A stretch of DNA of 64,000 nt, taken from positions 539,538 through 603,537 of the forward strand of contig NZ_AJYZ02000019.1 of assembly GCF_000272045.2 (NCBI RefSeq), written 5' to 3'. Below are positions 1 to 7,665 of the stretch, piece by piece. Made by a program: the position numbers and the translations under genes. The notes under the pieces were generated by a model. It was not told where the DNA came from and searched no databases. It worked only from the letters and a program-made list of their open reading frames with translations. Source of the stretch: Vibrio crassostreae 9ZC13. Its GTDB lineage: Bacteria > Pseudomonadota > Gammaproteobacteria > Enterobacterales > Vibrionaceae. The first letter of the stretch is position 1. Every line of letters starts with the position of its first letter.

Positions 1-13
1 CTATTCAAAGTTG

Positions 14-41
14 AAAGGCCAGCAGAAATGCTGGCCTTTTT
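14..41 (+). terminator. Rho-independent terminator of an upstream gene
   Basis: A perfect 11-bp stem (14-24 with 29-39) closes a GAAA tetraloop and runs into TTTTT (37-41). The T run is on the + strand, so it ends a transcript entering from left of the window. Confidence 0.85.
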
Positions 42-344
42 GCTATCTGAAATTCTAAACCCTCATGCTATGTTCAAACTTCCACGTATGCTCTCTAATC
101 AGTAGCACCACTAGGAACAAGCTATATCAGATCACTTTTGTGCCGGTCTTTTCCTTATGTAAACCTATCATTTGCTAAACAACCAACAGCATCTGTTAAC
201 CAATTGCGCCGTTTGTGAGTGGAATGAGTGGGGAATGGAAAAGGGCGACTGTCTTTTGCGTCATTAAATTCTTCATATTTATACATAGTTGCTCATGATC
301 CTGTAACGCTTTCATGAGTTATTACACTTATTATGACCACAAAT

Positions 345-363
345 GAAAATGATTGTCATTTAC
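345..363. promoter_or_regulatory. Fur-like box
   Basis: GAAAATGATTGTCATTTAC matches the 19-bp Fur consensus at about 14 positions by eye. It lies about 250 bp before nirB. A possible leftward promoter overlaps it: ATGACA read leftward from 359 to 354 and CATAAT from 335 to 330, with 18 bp between them. No leftward gene is visible in the window. Confidence 0.6.
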
Positions 364-506
364 TTGTGTTACTGCTAACCTATTGTGAAACTTTACAACA
401 TCTTATTTACTGCACGAAAGTGTATATAAAACCCCGCTAAACCTTATTAAACCTACGGTTATTCGTTTGCTTCGTATGATAAATCAGCAGATCTACCTCT
501 TTTGTC

Positions 507-523
507 CTACCCCTTTAGGGTAG
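507..523. promoter_or_regulatory. NarL/NarP-like inverted repeat
   Basis: CTACCC and GGGTAG are separated by 5 bases. The left arm contains TACCCCT, a full match to the NarL/NarP heptamer (TACYYMT). The right arm is one base closer than a classical 7-2-7 site. Its centre is about 28 bp upstream of the FNR box centre, the same relation as NarL to FNR in the E. coli nirB promoter. It could instead be a plain RNA hairpin. Confidence 0.5.
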
Positions 524-536
524 TTCGATTTCGTAA

Positions 537-550
537 TTGATTTACATCAT
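537..550. promoter_or_regulatory. FNR box of nirB promoter
   Basis: TTGAT-TTAC-ATCAT matches TTGAT-N4-ATCAA at 9 of 10 specified bases. A CATTAT -10-like hexamer at 573-578 would put the transcription start near 585. The box would then be centred at about -41.5, the standard class II FNR activator position. Confidence 0.8.
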
Positions 551-616
551 ATTTTCATTTTCTTTCATAATTCATTATTCGCTCAGTTAAGAAATATATA
601 ACCTTCAGGAATTCTT

Positions 617-3190
617 ATGAGCAAGATGAAGCTAGTCGTAATCGGTAACGGGATGGTCGGCCATCGCTATATCGAAGATTTAGTCGAGAAGACAGACGTT
701 GCTAACATGGACATCACAGTCTTCTGTGAAGAGCCTCGCGTAGCCTATGATCGTGTACACCTTTCTTCTTACTTTTCACACCATACTGCGGACGAACTTT
801 CTTTAGTTAAAGAAGGCTTCTACGAGAAACACGGCATCAACATGCTGATCGGTGAGCGTGCTATTAACGTTAACCGTGAAAAGAAAACAGTTTACTCAAG
901 TACTGGTCGTGAAATTCAATACGACAAGCTAATCCTTGCTACAGGTTCATACCCATTCGTTCCGCCAATCAAAGGTAACGAAGGTAAAGACTGTTTCGTT
1001 TACCGCACAATCGAAGACTTGAAAGCTATCGAAGCAACCGCTAAGAATTCTAAATCTGGTGTGGTTGTTGGTGGTGGTTTGCTTGGTCTTGAAGCTGCAG
1101 GCGCGCTAAAAGCTCTTGGTGTAACCACGCACGTTGTTGAGTTTGCTCCAAAGCTAATGGCTGAGCAGCTTGACCAAGCGGGTGGTAACCAACTTCGTCA
1201 AAAAATCGAACGTATGGGCGTTAACGTACATACAAGTAAGAACACGCTTGAGATTGCTCCTGAAGGCACTGAAGCTCGTAACGTAATGCGCTTTGCAGAC
1301 GGTACAGAGCTAGAAACTGATTTCATCGTATTCTCTGCTGGTATTCGCCCACAAGACAAACTTGCTCGTCAAATGGGGCTGGGTATTGCACCACGTGGCG
1401 GTATCGAGATTAATGATCACTGTCAAACTACAGACAAAGACATCTACGCAATCGGTGAGTGTGCGTCTTGGAACCAAACGTTCTACGGCCTAGTGGCTCC
1501 TGGTTACAAAATGGCAACGGTAGCGGTTGACCACGTTGTTGGTAACGAAAGCACATTTGAAGGTGCTGACATGTCTGCGAAGCTTAAGCTTTTGGGCGTG
1601 AAAGTAGGCTCTATCGGCGATGCGAACGGTCGTACTCCTGGCTGTAAGAGCTACGTTTACCAAAACGAAGAACAAGAAGTTTACAAGCGTCTAATCGTTT
1701 CTGAAGACAACAAGAAGCTGCTTGGTGCAGTAATGGTAGGTGACACGTCTGATTACGGCGATCTTCTACAGCTTATGCTGAACGAAATCGACCTTCCAGA
1801 ACACCCAGATGCGTTGATTCTTCCTGTACACGCTGGGGCTGAAAAGCCAACACTTGGCGCAGACTCTCTTCCTGAATCTGCAGTTATCTGTTCTTGTTTC
1901 GATGTAACGAAAGGCAAGATCGCTCAAGCGGTTGCTGAAGGTCATCACACCATCGGTGATATCAAAGCAGTAACGGGTGCTGGCACTGGTTGTGGTGGTT
2001 GTATTCCACTAGTGACTTCAGTACTTAATGCTGAACTTGCTAAAGCAGGGGTAGAAGTTAAGAACGATGTGTGTGAGCACTTTGCTTACTCTCGCCAAGA
2101 GCTTTTCCACCTAATTCGCATCGAAGAAATCAAAACGTTCGATGAGCTACTAGAGAAATACGGTAAAGGCTACGGCTGTGAAGTATGTAAGCCTCTAGCA
2201 GGTTCTATCCTTGCTTCTTGCTGGGGTGAACACATCCTTAAGCCTGAGCTAGTGAAGTTGCACGATACCAACGATAACTTCTTGGGTAACATGCAAAAAG
2301 ACGGTACTTACTCTGTTATCCCTCGTATGGCGGGTGGTGAAGTAACGCCTCAAGCGCTAAGCGTTCTGGCTGATGTTGCGGCTGAATATAACCTTTACAC
2401 TAAGATCACTGGTGCACAACGTATCGGCCTGTTCGGTGCTCAAAAAGATGACTTACCAGCAATCTGGAAGAAGTTAATCGCTGCAGGTTACGAAACGGGT
2501 CAAGCTTACGCAAAAGCACTTCGTATGGCTAAGACATGTGTTGGTTCTACTTGGTGTCGTTACGGCGTTCAAGATTCAGTTGGTCTTGGCGTGATGATCG
2601 AGAACCGTTACAAAGGCATCCGTACTCCTCATAAGATGAAGTTTGGTGTGTCTGGCTGTACTCGTGAGTGTGCTGAAGCTCAAGGTAAAGATTTAGGTAT
2701 TATTGCGACTGACGCAGGTTGGAACATGTATGTATGTGGTAACGGTGGTATGAAACCTCGTCACGCAGACTTACTGGCAAGCGACCTAGACCAAGAAACG
2801 CTAATCAAGTACATCGACCGTTTCATGATGTTCTACATCCGCACGGCTGCGCCACTACAACGTACTTCGGTATGGATGGACAACCTAGAAGATGGTGTTG
2901 ATTACCTACGTGAAGTGATTGTAGACAACAAGCTTGGTATCAATGACCAACTTGAAACTGACATTGCTGGCCTAGTTGATAACTTCGCTTGTGAATGGAC
3001 AGATACAATCAACGACGAAGCTCAACTTAAGCGCTTTGCACACTTCATCAATGCTGATGACCGCGATGATAACGTTGTGTTTGTTGAAGATGGTCGTGAA
3101 CAACACCGTCCTGCGACATTCACTGAGAAACACCCTGAAGCCATTACTTCAAAGCATCAGGGCGACATCATTCACGTAGAATCTGTTTAA
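617..3190 (+). CDS. nirB: NADH-dependent nitrite reductase, large subunit NirB
   Basis: Catalyses six-electron reduction of nitrite to ammonium in the cytoplasm with NADH. At 857 aa it has the usual family length. The N-terminal half is an FAD/NADH oxidoreductase, with GNGMVG near residue 10 and VVGGGLLGLEA near 148-160. A BFD-type [2Fe-2S] site has Cys425, Cys427, Cys459 and Cys462, and a second Cys-containing BFD-like stretch follows. The sirohaem/[4Fe-4S] ligands are Cys641, Cys647, Cys681 and Cys685. An AGGA ribosome site precedes the ATG. nirD follows after 15 bases, then a nitrite channel and a sirohaem synthesis gene. The promoter carries an FNR box and a Nar-like repeat, pointing to anaerobic, nitrate/nitrite-responsive expression. 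Confidence 0.97.
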   Translation: MSKMKLVVIGNGMVGHRYIEDLVEKTDVANMDITVFCEEPRVAYDRVHLSSYFSHHTADELSLVKEGFYEKHGINMLIGERAINVNREKKTVYSSTGREIQYDKLILATGSYPFVPPIKGNEGKDCFVYRTIEDLKAIEATAKNSKSGVVVGGGLLGLEAAGALKALGVTTHVVEFAPKLMAEQLDQAGGNQLRQKIERMGVNVHTSKNTLEIAPEGTEARNVMRFADGTELETDFIVFSAGIRPQDKLARQMGLGIAPRGGIEINDHCQTTDKDIYAIGECASWNQTFYGLVAPGYKMATVAVDHVVGNESTFEGADMSAKLKLLGVKVGSIGDANGRTPGCKSYVYQNEEQEVYKRLIVSEDNKKLLGAVMVGDTSDYGDLLQLMLNEIDLPEHPDALILPVHAGAEKPTLGADSLPESAVICSCFDVTKGKIAQAVAEGHHTIGDIKAVTGAGTGCGGCIPLVTSVLNAELAKAGVEVKNDVCEHFAYSRQELFHLIRIEEIKTFDELLEKYGKGYGCEVCKPLAGSILASCWGEHILKPELVKLHDTNDNFLGNMQKDGTYSVIPRMAGGEVTPQALSVLADVAAEYNLYTKITGAQRIGLFGAQKDDLPAIWKKLIAAGYETGQAYAKALRMAKTCVGSTWCRYGVQDSVGLGVMIENRYKGIRTPHKMKFGVSGCTRECAEAQGKDLGIIATDAGWNMYVCGNGGMKPRHADLLASDLDQETLIKYIDRFMMFYIRTAAPLQRTSVWMDNLEDGVDYLREVIVDNKLGINDQLETDIAGLVDNFACEWTDTINDEAQLKRFAHFINADDRDDNVVFVEDGREQHRPATFTEKHPEAITSKHQGDIIHVESV

Positions 3191-3205
3191 TTGGGAGACG
3201 ACATC

Positions 3206-3529
3206 ATGGCATTTACCAAAGTTTGTAAGATCGAAGACATTATCCCAGGTACAGGTGTTTGTGCGTTGGTTAGTGGTGAGCAAGTGGCTATCTTCCGCCC
3301 AACTGAGGCTGAAGAAGTATTCGCGATTAGCAACACAGACCCATACTTCCAATCTAACGTGCTATCACGTGGTTTGATTGTTGAGCACAAAGAAGAGCTT
3401 TGGGTAGCAAGCCCACTTAAGAAGCAACGCTTTAACCTAGCAACAGGTGTGTGCATGGAAGACGAGAACTTCAACGTGGAAGCGTACAAAGCTCGTGTTG
3501 CCAAAGGCGCTGTAGAAATCTCTGCTTAA
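3206..3529 (+). CDS. nirD: Nitrite reductase small subunit NirD
   Basis: Partner of NirB. The 107-aa protein has the Rieske-like fold of the family but, as usual for NirD, no Cys/His cluster ligands. GTGVCALVSGEQVA near the N-terminus and SPLKKQRF near residue 70 are typical NirD blocks. I chose the ATG at 3206, preceded by GGGAGA 9 bases upstream. An in-frame TTG at 3191 would add five residues that the family lacks. It is co-transcribed with nirB. Confidence 0.95.
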   Translation: MAFTKVCKIEDIIPGTGVCALVSGEQVAIFRPTEAEEVFAISNTDPYFQSNVLSRGLIVEHKEELWVASPLKKQRFNLATGVCMEDENFNVEAYKARVAKGAVEISA

Positions 3530-3560
3530 TCTTCGGATGAGTAAGATTTGATAGTTCAAG

Positions 3561-3606
3561 GGTTCTAGTTCTCGATATTGCCTTAACTCGGCAACTAGAG
3601 CCTTTT
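3561..3606 (+). terminator. Hairpin between nirD and nirC
   Basis: GGTTCTAGTT (3561-3570) pairs with AACTAGAGCC (3593-3602) with one wobble. There is an inner GCC/GGC stem, and TTTT follows. It probably attenuates read-through from nirBD into the channel gene. Confidence 0.65.
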
Positions 3607-3652
3607 CCTATCCAATTTTAACTTTTAATTTAAACTTTTTAAGGACAACCTT

Positions 3653-4468
3653 ATGTCTCCTGATTACAAACCAGCTGAATTCGTTCAAACGATGATTGAT
3701 GTGGGTGAAGCGAAAACGAAAACAAGTACTCGCGATCTTCTGATTCGAAGCACTATGGCTGGTATCATCCTTTCTCTAGCGGTTGTTGTTGCTATTACAG
3801 CAATGGTTCAAACCGGTATTGGCCTTGTTGGCGCACTTGTGTTCCCAGTTGGCTTCGTCATTCTAAGTGTAATGGGTTATGACCTAGTAACTGGCGTATT
3901 CGGCCTTGCACCTTTAGCGAAATTCGACAACCGCCCAGGTATTACTTGGGGTCGTATCCTACGTTGTTGGGGTATTGTTGGTCTTGGTAACCTTATCGGT
4001 TCTTTGATTGTTGCTTTCCTTGTTGCAGTATCACTAACGGGTAACTTCTCTTTAGAACCAAACGCTGTTGCTCAAAAGTTCATTGCTGTTTCTACAGGTC
4101 GTAGCCTAGGTTTTGAAAACATGGGTATGGACGGATGGATCACGTGTTTCGTACGCGGTATCTTCTGTAACCTTATGGTATGTCTAGGTGTGATTGGCAA
4201 CATGACTGCACGCACAGTATCTGGCCGTGTAGCAATGATGTGGTTCCCAATCTTCATCTTCTTCGCACTCGTATTTGAGCACACAGTGGTAAACATGTTC
4301 CTATTCCCACTAGGTATGATTCTTGGCGCTGATTTTGGTATCGCGACATGGTTGAACTTCAACCTTATTCCAACAATCCTAGGTAACATCGTTGGTGGTC
4401 TATTAATGACGTGTGTTCCTCTATACCTAACTCATGCTAAAACAGCTCCTTCTCTAGGCGCTAAGTAA
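3653..4468 (+). CDS. nirC: Formate/nitrite transporter family protein, NirC-like nitrite channel
   Basis: A 271-aa inner-membrane protein of the formate/nitrite transporter (FNT) family, which forms pentameric channels for nitrite or formate. About six hydrophobic segments are visible. The family-type stretch GLGNLIGSLIV lies near residues 108-118, and conserved loops occur around FENMGMDGW and the Asn/His-containing EHTVVNMF segment. An AAGGA ribosome site lies before the ATG. Its place just after nirBD argues for nitrite uptake or efflux rather than formate. Substrate is inferred from context. Confidence 0.88.
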   Translation: MSPDYKPAEFVQTMIDVGEAKTKTSTRDLLIRSTMAGIILSLAVVVAITAMVQTGIGLVGALVFPVGFVILSVMGYDLVTGVFGLAPLAKFDNRPGITWGRILRCWGIVGLGNLIGSLIVAFLVAVSLTGNFSLEPNAVAQKFIAVSTGRSLGFENMGMDGWITCFVRGIFCNLMVCLGVIGNMTARTVSGRVAMMWFPIFIFFALVFEHTVVNMFLFPLGMILGADFGIATWLNFNLIPTILGNIVGGLLMTCVPLYLTHAKTAPSLGAK

Positions 4469-4510
4469 TTAGATAGTTCTAGGTTAATGAGCAACTAATA
4501 ATGTGTGTTA

Positions 4511-4540
4511 AGCCCCAAGCTGTTGATTTGGGGCTTTTTT
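4511..4540 (+). terminator. Terminator after nirC
   Basis: AGCCCCAA (4511-4518) pairs with TTGGGGCT (4528-4535), followed by TTTTT. It closes the nirBDC unit. Confidence 0.88.
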
Positions 4541-4796
4541 GATCTTAACACTCTCTACTTTGATAACCGTGCACCTAAGGCGAGCAATGTGTGCTTGATG
4601 ATGGTGCAAATGTCAGGGTTTTCCAACGTAATAGATTGTTTTGTTATATAAACTTCTATCTTGATTAGAATTAATCGTAAAGTTTTATGGCAACAACTGA
4701 TAGTCTAAGAAGTAGGGATATTGGTGATTCATACAACGATGAATCGTCATACAGAATTAAGCTTGAAATATAACAAGCTAACTTTCGGAGCAAAGC
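4541..4796. other. Leader region of the sirohaem methyltransferase gene
   Basis: 256 bases without a gene. Apart from the small palindrome GATTA-GAAT-TAATC at 4663-4676 and the GGAG ribosome site just before 4797, I see no recognisable element. Confidence 0.5.
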
Positions 4797-5573
4797 ATGT
4801 CAGAAGTATCGCCATCGAATGTTAAAGAAGTAAACAAAGGATTTGTTTCATTGGTAGGTGCAGGTCCGGGCGACCCAGACTTACTTACGCTAAAAGCCGC
4901 ACGAGTGATTCAACAAGCAGACGTGTTGGTTTATGACCGCTTGGTATCAAAAGATATTTTGGCGATGGCTAATCCAGAAGCAGAAATGCTGTATGTGGGC
5001 AAAAAGCTTGATCATCACTGTGTACCGCAAGATCAGATCAACCAACTATTAGTGACCAAAGCGCAAGAGAACAAGCACGTAGTACGCCTAAAAGGTGGTG
5101 ACTCGTTTATCTTTGGTCGTGGTGGTGAAGAGTGTGAAACGCTAGCTGCGAATGACGTGAGATTTGAAGTGATTCCGGGCATCACAGCTGCTGCCGGAGC
5201 AACGGCTTATGCGGGCATTCCGTTGACGCACCGTGATCATGCACAAAGCGTGCAGTTTATTACAGGTCACTTGAAGAAAGATGGCGAAGATATTGACTGG
5301 CAATCTCTTGCTCAGCACAACCATACCATCGTGTTTTACATGGGCTTGAAAGAGAGTCCGAACATTCAGAAGAATCTACTCGATAATGGTATGCGAGCTG
5401 ACATGCCAGTTGCGATCATCGAAAACGGTACACGCCAAGAACAAAAGGTGTTTAGAGGTGGGTTACGTGATTTAGCTGACCTTGCGAGCGTCGCAAAGAG
5501 CCCAGCGCTGATTGTTGTAGGCAGCGTGGCTCAGCTCCATGAAAAACTTGCTTGGTTTAACAAACAAGCTTGA
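4797..5573 (+). CDS. cobA: Uroporphyrinogen-III C-methyltransferase (SUMT)
   Basis: Transfers two methyl groups from S-adenosylmethionine to uroporphyrinogen III, giving precorrin-2, the precursor of sirohaem. The 258-aa single-domain form has the tetrapyrrole methylase signatures VGAGPGDPDLLTLKA near residue 20 and a GGDSFIFGRGGEE block near residue 100. GITAAAGATAY follows. It lacks the N-terminal oxidase/chelatase part of CysG, so those steps must be encoded elsewhere. Its position beside nirBD, whose product needs sirohaem, indicates cofactor supply for nitrite reductase. A GGAG ribosome site precedes the ATG. Confidence 0.93.
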   Translation: MSEVSPSNVKEVNKGFVSLVGAGPGDPDLLTLKAARVIQQADVLVYDRLVSKDILAMANPEAEMLYVGKKLDHHCVPQDQINQLLVTKAQENKHVVRLKGGDSFIFGRGGEECETLAANDVRFEVIPGITAAAGATAYAGIPLTHRDHAQSVQFITGHLKKDGEDIDWQSLAQHNHTIVFYMGLKESPNIQKNLLDNGMRADMPVAIIENGTRQEQKVFRGGLRDLADLASVAKSPALIVVGSVAQLHEKLAWFNKQA

Positions 5574-5624
5574 TCGTTTGACCTTCTAATTGGATCTCTA
5601 AGCCACTACTGAGTCCATCAAGAA

Positions 5625-6176
5625 TCAAATACTGCAGCGGCTGCCTTGTCGCTGCATTTCTTGTTGGCGCATCGGCATTTCGTCAATGATATTGGTGATC
5701 TGTTTCCAATCTGTTTTGCCACTCCATCGGTGCTTCTCTTTCCCGTCTTTACCAATCAAAACAGCGGTATGTGATCCTTTCGGGATCTCGTAAATACTGG
5801 TGACTGCTTCTAAGTTAAACTCTTCTTCTAACCAAGTTGGGACTGTGTAACCACTCTCAGCAATAACCATAATGACGACATCTCGTTCGTCCAATTGACA
5901 GTTATTGAGCAACACTTCATTCAGAAACTCTTTAACGATTGAATCTTCCTTTGGAGCGAAATAAATCACACTGCGGTGTGGCAAAGGCTTTGAGTGAGAA
6001 TAAGCGGGGTAGGCGAGTACTGAATTGATGGTTAAGCTCATGATTATTACCGTGCTGATGGTCAGTAGTTTAAGCAAACTAAACCAGCTACCAGAGTTTG
6101 ATGGTTGATTTAAAGTTTGCATCGCTTTGGTTGTGTCGATGCTTACGATCGAATTGTGTGTTTGTCGGTGCAGCAT
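5625..6176 (-). CDS. Exported DUF4174-family protein
   Basis: 183 aa. An unusually long N-terminal region of about 30 residues precedes a hydrophobic signal or anchor segment ending near LAYP. The remainder fits the DUF4174 pattern: VIYFAPKEDS, a central DVVIMVIAESG strand and the terminal AVLIGKDGKEKHRW motif. That resembles a thioredoxin-like fold without a CxxC. I start at the ATG at 6176, which has a strong GGGAGG ribosome site; a TTG two codons earlier is possible. Function unknown. It is divergent from the NYN gene and convergent with cobA. Confidence 0.7.
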   Translation of the reverse strand: MLHRQTHNSIVSIDTTKAMQTLNQPSNSGSWFSLLKLLTISTVIIMSLTINSVLAYPAYSHSKPLPHRSVIYFAPKEDSIVKEFLNEVLLNNCQLDERDVVIMVIAESGYTVPTWLEEEFNLEAVTSIYEIPKGSHTAVLIGKDGKEKHRWSGKTDWKQITNIIDEMPMRQQEMQRQGSRCSI

Positions 6177-6445
6177 TGCCAACCTCCCTTTAAAAACTCT
6201 AAGCCTGAGTACGATTTGAACGCTACGTAAAGAAGAAGGTGAAGATCAGAACCACCTAAGAAACGCTCAAAACAAATCCACTTACAATAAGCATAGTTAG
6301 GATTACGTAAAGACACTTAGCTTTACGCTAAAGATATTAGATTTACGTTAACGATAGCTGGCAGGTTCATTTTTATTGAGTAAAGCGACTCGCATTTTAC
6401 AATTGAATAGAATAGGGTATACGGAAAATCTAAAGGTATGAATTT

Positions 6446-6919
6446 ATGGAAAACATAGCAATTTTGGTCGACGTTCAGAACGTTTACTACACGACGCGCG
6501 ACAAATACCGTTCTAACTTCGACTATAACCAGTTTTGGTATGTTGCCACGGAAGGGCGTAACGTTATTGCAGCTAATGCTTACGCAATCTCAAGCCAAGA
6601 TCCAAAGCAGCGTCAATTTCATCATATCCTTCGTGGTGTGGGCTTTAATGTGAAGTTAAAGCCGTTTATTCAGCGTCGAGATGGCAGTGCAAAAGGCGAT
6701 TGGGATGTGGGTATTGCGTTAGACGCGATAGAACTTGCTGAGACGGTTGATACGATTGTTTTGGTATCAGGAGACGGTGATTTCGAAATCCTTGTAGAGC
6801 GAATCAAAGAGCGCTTTGGTAAGCCTGTTGAAGTGTATGGTGTTCCCGGGTTAACTGCTCAAAATCTTATCGATTCTGCATCAAAATTTGTACCGATTGA
6901 AAAAGATTTTCTTCTATAG
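6446..6919 (+). CDS. NYN domain protein of the LabA/DUF88 family
   Basis: 157 aa. The NYN fold is a PIN-like, metal-dependent RNase domain. The acidic residues expected of the active site are visible in VDVQNVYY near residue 10, KGDWDVGIALDA near residue 92 and LVSGDGDFEIL near residue 110. Proteins of this type are thought to process or degrade RNA; the target here is unknown. It has its own promoter region, shared with the divergent DUF4174 gene, and lies 80 bp before a two-component pair with no obvious link. Confidence 0.85.
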   Translation: MENIAILVDVQNVYYTTRDKYRSNFDYNQFWYVATEGRNVIAANAYAISSQDPKQRQFHHILRGVGFNVKLKPFIQRRDGSAKGDWDVGIALDAIELAETVDTIVLVSGDGDFEILVERIKERFGKPVEVYGVPGLTAQNLIDSASKFVPIEKDFLL

Positions 6920-6999
6920 AGGAAATCGGGCACTTTATAATTGAAATCAATAATAACGATAATTAGAATGCAAACAGTTCTTATTTATCGGTATGTGTA

Positions 7000-7665
7000 A
7001 TGTCTCGCGTTTTAGTTGTTGATGATGATATTCAGTTGTGTGAATTACTGGGTGAAGTGTTAGAAAATGAGGGGTATCACGTTGATACTGTTCATTGCGG
7101 TGAATCCGCGCTTGAGTTTATTCAATCTCACCCTGTCGATTTGGTTCTACTCGATGTAATGCTTCCGAACCTAAGCGGCATTCAAGTAGCAAGACGTATT
7201 TGTCAGCGTTTTGCTACTCCCATTCTTATGCTAACCGCGCTTAACGACGATGCCTCAATGCTCGATGGCTACCAAGCAGGCGCCGACCAGTACATCGCTA
7301 AACCTTTCAATGTTCCTGAACTCTTAACCCGTATTAAGGTGATCTTGCGCCGAGTGGGTTTTGAACGCCAAAGACAATCTTTAGCTTCCTCTAATCACGG
7401 CTTGTGTGAACAACTCTCTCGTTTGCCATTAACTGGCACTGAAAAAGACTTGCTTGATTATTTGGTCAAAAATGACGGTATTGTCGTCTCAAAATCTGAT
7501 CTGCAAATCCATGTACTCAAGAAAGAATTGTGTCCCTTCGATCGTAATTTAGATATGCATATCAGCAATATACGTAGAAAGCTCGTTCAGGCAGGTTTGT
7601 CTAAACAACATATAAAAACCGTTCGTGGTAAAGGTTACAGTTACCTAGAGTCGGTCGGAGCATGA
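7000..7665 (+). CDS. OmpR/PhoB-family response regulator
   Basis: 221 aa. The N-terminal receiver domain has the acidic pocket (VVDDD), the phospho-acceptor Asp in VLLDVMLP near residue 51, the Thr in LTAL and the Lys in AKPF. The C-terminal winged helix-turn-helix ends in VRGKGYSYL, typical of DNA-binding OmpR-type regulators. The stop overlaps the start of the downstream kinase by 4 bases, so the pair is translationally coupled. Overall resemblance is to CpxR, but the signal and targets cannot be read from the sequence. Confidence 0.9.
   Translation: MSRVLVVDDDIQLCELLGEVLENEGYHVDTVHCGESALEFIQSHPVDLVLLDVMLPNLSGIQVARRICQRFATPILMLTALNDDASMLDGYQAGADQYIAKPFNVPELLTRIKVILRRVGFERQRQSLASSNHGLCEQLSRLPLTGTEKDLLDYLVKNDGIVVSKSDLQIHVLKKELCPFDRNLDMHISNIRRKLVQAGLSKQHIKTVRGKGYSYLESVGA

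Larger units (their letters stand above)
42..616. other. Long intergenic region upstream of nirB
   Basis: No convincing ORF on either strand. It holds a Fur-like box at 345-363 that overlaps a possible leftward promoter, and the nirB control region at about 507-578. Nothing else is recognised between 42 and 320. Confidence 0.7.

Noticed and set aside
1..363. Leftward Fur-controlled RNA as RyhB
   Set aside because: The conserved RyhB core was not found on either strand. Only the generic possibility of a small RNA remains.
3187..3504. Antisense ORF of 105 codons opposite nirD
   Set aside because: It mirrors the codon structure of nirD and has no ribosome site or family pattern.
4663..4676. 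TTGATTAGAATTAATC before cobA as an FNR box
   Set aside because: The half-sites are GATTA and TAATC with a 4-base gap, not TTGAT-N4-ATCAA, so the spacing does not fit FNR.
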